DNA from: Tanypteryx hageni
Lineage: Eukaryota > Arthropoda > Insecta > Odonata > Petaluridae
NCBI GenBank assembly: GCA_028673005.1
Contig: CM054112.1
Location: 23,735,624-23,799,623 of the forward strand
Direction of reading: 5' to 3'
DNA length: 64,000 bases
A model generated the notes under the pieces. It saw nothing but the letters and a program-made list of their open reading frames with translations. It was not told where the DNA came from and searched no databases. The translations under genes were made by a program, and so were the position numbers. Of this stretch, positions 12,075 through 21,929 are shown piece after piece; the stretch's first letter is position 1, and every line of letters begins with the position of its first letter.

Positions 12075-13809
12075 AACACACCGCGTACGGTCCTAACACC
12101 TTTTTTTTAGTACAACCGTTTTCGCCCCGTGTTCCTTTCACTTATCGTTCCCTCCCGATCTAATTTTTTCACGCATATCAAACCCTTTCTCAGATTCGAT
12201 ACCACGGCAGAACTCCTAACACTTCCCGCCTCCCTTCCCCATCCAACGCACCCTGCCCCACTCAGCGGTCCGGGATCTTCCTTCACATCCCACCTCTGGC
12301 ATCCCATTCTACTTTTCCCTGACAAGTTATAAGACCCTCCTGCCTCAGTGTCACTGTATTCAGGCTATCACTCTGCCTTTTAATTCATCCTGCTGCATTA
12401 AGTTCCCATTCGCACATATACCGATGAATGCAAATACGCGGGGAGGCCATGCTTTCGATAATCGCGCGCTGCAACGCGTGCATTTAGCCAGTGACTTGCG
12501 AATTATAGAAATGAATAATGTTTTCAGTTCATTATCTGCTTTGTGTCTACGTTCTAATGGAATCAAGTGACGTAAACGAAGTCAAGCAGTGTTTTTTCTT
12601 TCAATTCAATTTCTTTATTGCATGGGCTGTATGCGTTACGTAATTTTAAAACCCTGCTTACCGTACGCAACGTAGTAGAATAAGCCACCTTATCACCTTA
12701 AGACAATTTTTAGATTGATTAGATTACAGATCAAAGTTTAACCTACTGTTTATAATTTAGAGGGGGTAATTCTAATATTAAAATTAAACAACAATGGAAT
12801 TGCAACATAGATACGGAATGCGTTCTTGGCAAAAAAATTATTCCTTAATGAAACGGAAAAATGTCTTAATAAACGTCTTAGAATTTATGCATTGCTTAAC
12901 ATATTGTTTGATAAGTAGCGTATTTACTAGGCTCTAGTATCATAGACGACATTCAAACTCATGTTCAACCATTTTTATTTCTTTTCAGTTTCTCTGCTGT
13001 CATTACCAGGTTACAGAGAGTAATTTTATCAGTAAAGTTGAGCAATTTAGTTCGCCTATTTCATAATTTTACAATTTAAAAATGTTATTAGCTCACAATG
13101 TACTATCTTTTTTCGTGATAAAGGCAGTGCAAAAATTAGAAAAACCTTTATTTTATTAATTTACGATCATAAGTGAATTACTGCAATCTAAAATATACTA
13201 TTAATAAATTGAACGCATCTTTATTTATTAACAATTATCAAAATATGTTTTTTTTTTAGTACGACGGCAAATTTTCTCAAGAGTTTTGCAGACGATAAAT
13301 TAAACTTATAATACTTATTCTAGCATATATATAATGCATTAATATATTTTTCTATTATTTTTAAGTGTATTCCTGCATAAAATAAAGAATGTAAGAAATA
13401 AAGAGCCCAAAATTGATGAGTACTTAATTTTCTTGGATGCATTTGTCTTTTATCCACAACATGACGCCACTGGAATGACATTTCATTTTATATCTTACAA
13501 TGTTAGCTTTATATAATTCAGTTGTTCATAAGAAAGAAACAAGACTTGTATAGGTAAAAATAAACACTATGCCCTATTCAACTTGTGGACGTAAAAATAA
13601 GCATAACGCATGGACAAGTATGGAATGAGTAGAAAATGATATTGTTTAGCTATAATGCTCGCAATATCTGGAAAACATTTTCGAAGAATAATTACGCAGA
13701 ATTAAATATATAAGATATGTATGACAGTTGAAATAATAATGAATTCATTGAATATCTTTCGTGTGTATGCTTCTGAATTATTTATTTTAGTTAACGGCAA
13801 CTAAAATTA
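12075..13809. other. Mostly AT-rich spacer
   Basis: A minus-strand open frame at 12360-12566 has balanced composition but no recognised product or splice sites. 12600-13800 is strongly AT-rich and holds nothing I can name. Confidence 0.5.
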
Positions 13810-14572
13810 ACCCGTAACCACAGGCATCAGAAATTGACGCGCAAACACAGGAATACGATCTCTCAGACCACACGCCAAATATAAATAATGATGTGATAAA
13901 AAACAACGCTGTATAAAGTTTTTTTATGTTTATATTTGAAATAGGGTCTTGGTGAACAAACACAAATTATGAACTCTTAGTACGCAATATATTCTTAATA
14001 AATATGAAAATGAACATTTTTTTAACACAGAAAATTAGGGTCTAATTCTTGATAGGTTACTTTTTTAATTTCATACAGAAACTTTAGTATTTGCTTCATT
14101 CTTTTGTTTAAACACATTAATATAAAATAATTAAAAAAGAAAAACTTTTAAAAATGAGGACCCTAAACTTCGTCAATTTTCGCTCCGGCGCATGCTCCTC
14201 AAGCGGGTGCTGAACATTTCAAACATATTGAGCTGCTACAAATAAAACATTGCAAGGGAGTTTTGATTTTTTTTCCGGAAATGCGACGGTCCAGGACGGT
14301 TTAACTGCGACATATCTTCAGAAATTTCCGAAAACGTGAAAAAGAACTGGCTCGAAAAAATTACACGAACACAGGCATGCGATCTCTCAGACCGGCAACG
14401 AAACTAAACGCATAGGTCCTATGCTGGAAGGCAACTGCGGTACGGTAAACAAAGCCATCTGTGAGATACAAAGGTAAACAAAATCTCAAAGGCGTAGATG
14501 ATTCACGAACCCTAAATGAGATTATTGAAATTTTTCGTGCGGTCTGAGAGACTGATGTCTGTGGTTACGGGT
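13810..14572. mobile_element. Non-autonomous TIR element, family not recognised
   Basis: The left end ACCCGTAACCACAGGCATCAG-like sequence is matched by an inverted copy at the right end (CTGATGTCTGTGGTTACGGG). About 20 of 21 bases agree between the arms. TA flanks both ends (13808-13809 and 14573-14574), as for Tc1/mariner-like insertions. The motif CGATCTCTCAGACC occurs as a direct repeat near each end (about 13857 and 14381), and its inverted core GGTCTGAGAG lies just inside the right terminus. There is no open frame of note within 763 bp. The termini are not those of Tigger, hAT or Harbinger, so I leave the family open. Confidence 0.8.
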
Positions 14573-15780
14573 TAGCTATAAATGAGAAATGTTTAAGTAA
14601 TCATATTAGTCAATTTTATTGTATCACTACTTGAATAAGTAATGGTAATAATAGAAGAAAAAAGTTCAAAGTGATAGCTCGTAAAAACATTTTGAAAAGT
14701 TTACGAGGAGGTAACACTGTATGACATTATGATAGAAATGGCATAAAGGAAAAGGACGAGTTTATGTATACTAAACATTTTATAGGGATAAAATAGATTC
14801 AAGAGATACATTTAGCCTCCATTGCTGTAATATCTAACAAAAATATTTATTTTATCTGATCCATCTGCACAAACAGACGGAAACCGTGCAATTTTCTACT
14901 TGAAATTATTTAACGTAAGAGCATTTCACTCTTTCTTTTTGAAATTACCTTATAATCACTTAATTCTTCTAATTAAATACGATTAAGAACAGATTAAACA
15001 TTCTTCTGAGAAATGATAACAAAAATTATCGACTTTAGGGAGCGTCGTAAATTTGATGTGATATTTGTGTAGACATTACTTGAAATAATTTTAGTTCCAA
15101 ATTTAATGCCCAATTATCATCAAATCCTATTAATATTTATGGAATATTACAACACACAATGTTTATACGAGTTTAAAAAAATAATTATCTAACTCGCCAT
15201 CTTGGTAGAATCCAATTGAAGAATTAATTAGCTCCAATATAAAAAAATAATTGGAGAAAGAAAAACAAAATTTTTATGGTTATTGGAGCAACATAATTTA
15301 TCAATCAATTTCTCCCTATTTTTTAAACTTAAAATATTTTTCACAAATAGTAATAATAAAACCAATGCTAGTAAAATTAATATACGAGACCGAGATTTTG
15401 TGGAATTATATAATATGGAGGAAATGTGGCGTTTTTTAAATAAAAACAACAATTAAACAACAAACAGTTTTAATAACACTTCGACTTAACACGTTATGTG
15501 GAATAAGTCTATGTGCTATGAAAACTGTACGTTGTTCTAATTTTTGTTTTCTTTTAACCGCCAAATATCCTCCAATGCTAATAAATTGGAACTGATATAA
15601 CTGTTCGATATAGATAATACGGCGATTGGTCCATCTACATTTAAGCACATAGAAAACAATATCGGAACTTATCAGAGGGGTCTATGCTAAAATGGCCTAT
15701 ATCTGAAATGATATTTATGACGATCGACATGCCTACTAACCAACTAACGCAACGGTTTGAATGGTAGACAACTAGCACGG
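14573..15780. other. AT-rich spacer
   Basis: AT-rich, with a small inverted pair GCTCCAATA/TATTGGAGC at about 15231-15292. Overlapping open frames at 15228-15650 on both strands are of AT-rich composition and are not supported. Confidence 0.45.
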
Positions 15781-15788
15781 CCACATAC

Positions 15789-15969
15789 CGTCAGATCGAT
15801 CACCCGTCCCGAACCGAAGGAGCAAATACTTGGAGTCCGTTGAGCCTCTCAAGATCTCCTCGCTTCCATGGGAAAAAGACGATGGTCTAGAGTCGTTGAC
15901 CTCTGGATGATTGCCTCGACCCTCCTCCCTCACCCTCTCTGCCTTTGCCTCTTCCACGTCGCCCCCACA
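15789..15969 (-). CDS. Candidate internal exon, product unrecognised
   Basis: Read on the minus strand, an acceptor with pyrimidines and CAG (about 15970-15985) is followed by 60 open codons plus one base. A GTATGT donor then follows (15783-15788). The peptide begins CGGDVEEAKAERVREE, a charged stretch able to form a helix, continues through NDSRPSSFSHGSEEIL and ends YLLLRFGTGDRSD. Composition is balanced and not driven by a repeat. The exon leaves one base of a split codon, which fits the entry phase of both the 10857-11020 and 918-1095 candidates. If the donor is not used, the frame stops at 15772. No family is recognised. A pyrimidine-rich plus-strand frame overlaps. Function unknown. Confidence 0.4.
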
Positions 15970-17121
15970 CTGCCCAGAAAAACTTCCCCGAAGGCCACCT
16001 GTTGTGCGTGATCCATCGGGCCCGCTGCCCCCGCAACCATCCTCTGCCGTCCCCTCGCGCCCACCTCCCTCAACCCACATCCCCCATTCCACCGACTCAT
16101 CCTTTTCAACCCCTTTCCCACCCCATCCACCCGCCCACCATCCCCGCGTTCCGTCCCGATGCAGGGGATAAAAGAATTGATCGGGGGCGGTTATCCCTCA
16201 TCAATGTGCCGTAGCATGACCTCATCCCCTCAATCGTTCCTCCCCCCCCTCCAACCCACCAACTCCCACTCTATAATAAAGGTGCAGCAAGCAAAAGGCT
16301 ATGAGATTAAGGCAGTCACTCAGTCGCTCGTGGGTGTAGGGTGTTTGTTCGGTGGGAAAGCAAAGGAAAAGTTCGACATTACAAATAAAACTGTTAAAAG
16401 TACTTTTTTAAACAAACCCTATTTTAGCCTAAGGCAGCCGTTTCCAAGCTTTTTTGAAATATCGTACCCCTTTTTCAATATTTTTTCGCTAACCCCTTTC
16501 TAAAAATATTCTGAGAACGCCTTCTTATTTGGTGTATTTCAATTATTTTCTTAATGATACTTATTATTCATTGGCTTAGTAACACAACTAATTATCAAAC
16601 CCTACTCCTCCTCATTCTTGAAGGTACGTGTTCCATTGAAACATCATGCGCACAATTTAATAGCCTCCAAAAAATACATTTTCTAATTTATGTTATGTGT
16701 AAATCGGATTTTGTCTCTCTTTTCAATTCGTTGCATTTCTTCACTGGTGAATTATTTCCAAACATAATGTTTGATTTCCTTTCTAATACGAATATAAAGA
16801 AATCATAAAATGTACGACGACATCAATGTAACTGCAATTGCACGTACGACTCAATTCCAATCCATATCCACGTTAATGTACATCTTTCTTAGACGAATGG
16901 CAATGAAAATTTTGAATATAATAGATACTGTGTTGATTTTATGAATACAAAATAGCCACAAACATTTGAGAAATGCGTTGCCTTATTATTATCAGTCAGC
17001 CCAAGAGGCAGTAGAGCCTATCTTTTACCTGTAATCCATAATCGAATAATATTTTATGCACTATAATATTCTTCCCCGTTTGCGAAACGCTGCCAAGAAT
17101 GATGCGAATTTTCTATTGGAA
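15970..17121. other. C-rich stretch then AT-rich spacer
   Basis: 15970-16260 is C-rich on the plus strand and gives proline-rich frames. The plus-strand frame at 16159-16503 is not recognised. 16500-17120 is AT-rich with no feature seen. Confidence 0.45.
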
Positions 17122-17398
17122 GGGGTGTAGTGGTTGGCCCAACCGTGATCTGCTAAAGCGAAACCCGGTTCGAATTTAATTGAGGATTTTTTCCGAAGGG
17201 TGGCCGGCCCCCTATTTGTGCGCGTTGGAACTAAGTAGACGAGGACGAGCCAATGAGAAAAGGGAAAACAAGAAAATGAGGAGTGCGCTCAAATCAACAC
17301 TCCGCCCTTCGGAAGGGACGTTAAGCCGTTGGCCCCCTTGGTGTTCTTTGTTAAGAGCAGGTTAAAAGCCGGCACCGGGTTTCTCTCCTCCCTTCTGG
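17122..17398 (+). repeat. tRNA-derived SINE, copy 1
   Basis: The head carries a box-A-like GTAGTGGTTGGC and a box-B-like GGTTCGAAT, spaced as in tRNA-derived SINEs. The body contains GCTCAAATCAACA, CGGAAGGGACGTTAAGCC and a final part TTAAGAGCAGG. A second, more diverged copy follows at 17490 in the same orientation, which supports a repeat family rather than a tRNA gene. Confidence 0.8.
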
Positions 17399-17489
17399 CC
17401 ATTCATTACACTACCTCTTAGATACCCATTGTGCGTAGGCAAGAGGTGAATCGGCTGGACTTCAAATTCAGAAATGTGAATTTTCTAGG

Positions 17490-17697
17490 AGAGCCGGCGG
17501 TGTGTTCGTTCGAGTCTTGGCCCCACCAGCTAAAGCGACACCACTTTCGAATCCTCTAGGTTTTTTCCGAGGACGACTGACCTCCTATTTGTTCGTATTG
17601 CAACTAAAAAGATGAGGCTGACCCAATGAAAAAAACGAGGAGCTCGCTCAAATCAACAGTCCGTCCGGAAGAGACGTTAAGCCTTTGGCCCCTTACC
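17490..17697 (+). repeat. tRNA-derived SINE, copy 2 (diverged)
   Basis: It shares with copy 1, in the same order: GCTAAAGCGA, TTTTTTCCGA, CTCCTATTTGT, CCAATGA, GCTCAAATCAACA, and GACGTTAAGCC followed by TTGGCCCC. The box B region is degraded (TTTCGAATCC). It lacks the final segment present in copy 1. Confidence 0.8.
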
Positions 17698-19194
17698 TTA
17701 GTTATTTCCCGCCAATACATCTGCTTGATTTTTCAGGTGGTGGACGTAAATTTTCTTTGTCTACGCCATGAAGCGTTTTTACTCAACATTCGATCTATCA
17801 CATAACACCAATGACAGTTGTTGACGGCACTGGTCTTGATGATGTATAGTTCGTTATAGAAATTTGACTGCTCCAAACTTATTTTCAATAACAAACGTAT
17901 CTTTTAAACATCCATTGAATACGAATTGAACAAATTATAAGCCATACATTATCTCTGAAATTAAATCGAATGTAGTAGATTCTAGATTCTAAATTTTAGA
18001 ACCTAGTCGACGAATCGCCGCTGATGATGGCTGTTTTTCAGCCGATATGTGAGTCTGATTTTCCCAACCTTTCCATGGTCATAAGTGTAAGTTTATCAAA
18101 CAACCAAATGGTGCATTTCATCCTCCCTCGCATCTACACTCGGATATGCTGTTTTCTTTTTCTTGTGATGATAGTTTCGTTAACACTTTTCAACTTGTCC
18201 ATTATTTCTTCTTTCTTATTTACCTACTTCTCTGAGTCGTCTTTACTTTGATATTTTAATCATGCCCTGGCTATTCGTGAATTTATCGTAACCGTAGACT
18301 TTGTCATTCTCAGGGATATTAATTCTCTCCGTAATTATGTAGCGTAAGGCCGTCTTTATCGTGGTGGTCCACATTAAAAGTTGCTAATGCTTCGGCGGTC
18401 CAGATAGATGTTGAATTCTAAAACTGCTTATAGTGTTTGTGTTAAAGCAGAAGTCTACATAATTTTTAGCGTTTGGCTTCAACAACAAAAATTATGAAAA
18501 CATTTTAAATAAAATTTTGAAAATTACCGAATTAGATATCATGGATCCAGTTTGTAATTATGGCATCGTGGACTGAACAAATTGTGCTCACGGAACATGT
18601 ACACCCCTGCATTTCTCTCCAAAGACCACTAAAACAGAATTACGTTGAATGTGTAATTGTTGCCATACCATCGATAAGCAAATGCTTCCTTCACATTGAA
18701 TATGCGGATTATTTATCCATAGACGGCATGTCAAGATTCCCAATTAAAAAGTAAATGTTTCAAGTCGATGTCCCATTTATGGGGAAAATAAGGAAATTTG
18801 CTATGGCTGTTCAATTTTTGTGCTATCTGGGAAATGTTAATTCACTTCTATTTTGGGAGAAAAAGGAAATCATAAATACTATAAAAACACAACATTCATC
18901 ACAAAGAGGTCAAATAAAAGGTAAAGCTGGCGAAAAGTTGAGTATGAATAATAAAATAACTTCCCCATTATACATCACTAAGTAGTCGATGACATTTTCT
19001 AAGCAAAGGAGAATATGATTATCCGAAGGGAAAGGGGAAAAAATAACCTATAGTAGTGCTTCAGAAATATGCACGGAACAGTGGCAACATTAGAAAGATC
19101 CGCTAATGAGGTTTTCCAGACACAGATAAGCAGAAATAGAGACGAAGAAGGCAGCCAAGCAAAAGGATTGGAGGAAAAAGAAGGACGGGAATGT
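17698..19194. other. AT-rich spacer with possible retroelement debris
   Basis: Two adjacent plus-strand frames in the same register (18560-18754 and 18755-18985) are separated by a single stop codon. The joined product is not recognised. Otherwise nothing is seen apart from the hammerhead-like motif listed separately. Confidence 0.4.
18021..18047 (+). other. Hammerhead-like CTGATGA hairpin
   Basis: CTGATGA is followed by a GGCTG/CAGCC stem with a TTTTT loop and then GATA, where a hammerhead core would have GAAA. Degenerate motifs of this form occur in the terminal parts of Penelope-like retroelements. The changed core base means catalysis is unlikely, and no flanking stem I or III is evident. 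Confidence 0.25.
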
Positions 19195-20050
19195 GAACGC
19201 CACCTCCCAATCCCATCTCACAGAGAGAGAGAGGGAAAGAGGGAGAAGGCAAAGAGTTTCGGAGAAAGAAGAAGGGAGGGGATGTGGTAATTAGTATCTC
19301 CGCGGAAGGCGGAGAGAGAGAGAAAAAAAGGGGATTGGAACTAAGAATTTTCTCTCGTCGTAAAGGATATGCGGGAACTTACGGAAGAAGGGAGCAGCCA
19401 TTTTGGTCGTGGGAATGAATTCTCCGGAGTCAGGCTTTTTAAGGGAGCGGTGGAAGGAGCAGACGCGGGGGCGGGATGAAGGAGAGGGGATAGGAAGGAG
19501 GAGATGAGTAAAGGGAGCGTGAGAGGAGAGTGAGGTGGCAGGGAGCGGAGAAGAGGGGGAGTAGGTTGAAGAAGCAGGGAGAGAAGAGTAGGATATAAAT
19601 GGGAATGGAGTGAGCCTCGGCGCGGTGGGGAGGAGGAGGAGGAGAGAAGGCTTGGGAAGGGTTTTATAGGGGGTTCCGAGGGTTTCCCGAGGAAGATTTC
19701 GCAAGGCGGTGCCTTAAGCCGCGAGAATTCGCCACTATCTCGTCGCATCCTTTTATTTTTCATTCCGGGCACGGGAGGGCGAGTAAAAAGTCGCACTGCG
19801 CAGAAAAGCGAGCAATTAAGACTCGCGAAGCCCTCCCTCTCCCCTCTCTTCTCCCAGCCTCTCTGCCTCGTCCCCTTCTCCCTCCCTACACCTCTCTCTT
19901 TTTCCATCTTCTCCCTTTGACTTGAGTTGAAAAACCCCTTCTCTCTCCATCTCTTATCTCCCATCATTCTCTCTCAACCTGCCTCTTTTTCGCTCCCTCC
20001 ATCTCTGTTACCTTCCCTCTCTTTCTCTCTCTTTCTCCCTCACTCTTTCA
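19195..20050. repeat. Purine tracts then pyrimidine tract
   Basis: 19195-19340 and 19430-19660 are purine-rich and 19827-20050 is pyrimidine-rich. The GC-rich section around 19380-19420 includes a YY1-like AAAATGGCTGC on the minus strand. The 137- and 208-codon minus-strand frames have mostly Ser/Pro/Leu composition and are not supported as genes. Confidence 0.75.
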
Positions 20051-21101
20051 TTTTGTACCGCATTGAGATACGCTCTAATGTATTCGTTTCACCGGCGGTG
20101 CCGGCTTCAAAGTAATTGCTTTTGTGAAAAAAAAGGAAGTCGTTCTCTCTATTTGCTAGCTCAAAAATTTTTTTGCCGCTTTTTCTTGTTCGAGGGTAAC
20201 ATTTTCGCGAGCGCCCAGGGATTCGTAATTTTTTTAACGAAGCGGTTGTGGAAAAGGAGAAGATGAAAAAGTTAAGAGTGATACAAAAAAAGGCTGTAAA
20301 AAATATAAAGGCTTTCTGAAATTAAATTTTTCATATTTTTCGCTCTTTGCGTTGATAAAAAAATCCCGCAACAGCCTTTTGATAAAAAATTTCACTTCAT
20401 TAATTTAAATTAAATTAGTTGACTCAAATGGAAGAAAAAAATTCAGATATGTAGTCCCCTTTGTAACGTAAAGACTTAATTACGTAGTTTTCATTCCAAG
20501 GGACCTCTGAATCCGGTATTTAAGTATTCGGAGAAGACGAGATGGAATTGGAAAGTTTCTTCTTTCGTTTTAAGTCTTGCGACTCGACTTAGAATGCAAA
20601 AGAGAAAGAGTTTCTGTTTTTTGCTTTCGGATTGCTAATTTACCTCTTACATTATATGAGGTAAGTTGCCTTTGTGTGCTGCGTTTTAAGGTATGAAGCA
20701 ATATTATTAACATTCGCAAAATTAGGTCACGCAAAGATGAAAATCGATTTAGTTCCATTTTGGAATCTTAAAAAATATACAGAAGTATATTTTTTCTTTG
20801 TTGATGACATATTTCATTGGTCTCAAAATGCAATTAAAAACAAACTTTATTTCAATATTATTTTATAATAAAGGTATGAATATTATATTATATAATGGTT
20901 GTAATGCTCTCCAGTTTCATGATTATCATTTATATATGTGACGTTATAAAAAACTGCTCTTTGAAAAATGTATTTACAGAAATTTTATTACAAGGCAAAA
21001 CTTCCATTCTTTTCCAATAACTGTTCTCAAAATACTGTACTTAAAGGTCATGTTTTCATATTATAAAAATATAGAGTTCAGTATACTAAACTGCATTTAA
21101 T
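20051..21101. other. Spacer
   Basis: AT-rich. A good donor-like site GAG/GTAAGTT at 20658-20666 follows about 27 open codons on the plus strand, but upstream signals are weak, so no exon is called. Confidence 0.4.
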
Positions 21102-21289
21102 ACCGGCCTCGGTGGTGGCAGGGTAACGTCCTCGCATGCCAATGCGAAGGTCGCGGGTTCGAATCCCGCCTAGGTGGGTTTTTCTTCACCTAGGGCATGG
21201 ATGTTTGTGATAGTCATTGTTATAATGTTAATGAGCCGATTACGGCTGTTTAGGGGCCGCATGGAAATAAATAAAATAAATAAAAATAA
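21102..21289 (+). repeat. tRNA-derived SINE with A-rich tail
   Basis: The head resembles a tRNA: GGTGGCAGGGTAACG for the D-arm/box A, CCTCGCATGCCAATGCGA for the anticodon arm, and GGTTCGAATCCCGC for a perfect box B. It is closest in form to tRNA-Gly(GCC). A roughly 80-base unique body follows, then an AAATAAATAAAATAAA-type tail. The tail and unpaired acceptor ends show that this is a retroposed SINE, not a functional tRNA. Confidence 0.88.
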
Positions 21290-21625
21290 GGACCTGAGTT
21301 TGCTAAATCGCATATTTTATTAATATTTAGTTTATATATATTTAATTCATTTTATTGAGACATTCATCGAAATCTTTTTAAAAATTGTTAAGAATAATAT
21401 TACTATTGTTCGCGTCAAAATAGTTTTTTTGAAACTGGACCATAAATTTTTAACTCTTTCTTCAACCGTGAAATGTTAAACCATAAGACTGTATTGAATA
21501 ACCTGTTCTAATTTCCTCAGGTGTGAAAAAATACACCATGCACTTTTTTGTGACTGGAATCAATTCTTATTGGGTATTTATCAGCTGAATTGATTTGTTT
21601 CGCATTCTTGCCGTAACCTTTCCAG

Positions 21626-21926
21626 GATTTGGATTGATGGTGACGGGTTAAAAAGAAAAGATAGTAGAAAAACGGGAATGGACCGCCTGGAGGACAAAGC
21701 GTGTAAAAACTTCGGGAGCTTATTTCGAGAAAGAGGAGAAGAATCGAACGCGCCGATTTATCTGATCAGAAACAGAATAAACGGATTAAATCGGGTGCAA
21801 TTGCTTCATACTCGAACTATTAGTTATGAGTACATGAAAACTCTGCACCTGCCATCTGGTTTGTTTTTAATATATCTTTTCGAAAATCAACTTTATACAT
21901 TCACAGTAGTGTTATTACATAAATAG
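21626..21926 (+). CDS. Candidate exon, product unrecognised
   Basis: A CCTTTCCAG acceptor (to 21625) precedes an open frame of about 100 codons. It encodes a basic, balanced peptide beginning IWIDGDGLKRKD and including NFGSLFRERGEESNAPIYL. The last 30 residues are hydrophobic and AT-driven (LFLIYLFENQLYTF), so the true exon may end earlier, but no clear donor is visible. An in-frame ATG lies at 21678. No domain is recognised. This could be a chance frame. Confidence 0.25.
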
Positions 21927-21929
21927 GTA

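Noticed and set aside
11472..12110. 212-codon plus-strand frame
   Set aside because: Almost entirely Ser, Pro and Leu from a pyrimidine tract; open by lack of A/G stops, not by coding constraint.
18560..18985. Two abutting plus-strand frames read as one 141-codon pseudogene
   Set aside because: The product is unrecognised and the AT-rich context makes a chance run with one stop plausible.
19291..19967. 137- and 208-codon minus-strand frames with an ATGGCTGC start
   Set aside because: Apart from about 40 codons the products are repeat-derived; the ATG coincides with a YY1-like site, which is a common promoter motif.
21102..21175. Functional tRNA-Gly gene
   Set aside because: The acceptor ends do not pair properly and the sequence runs into a SINE body with an A-rich tail.
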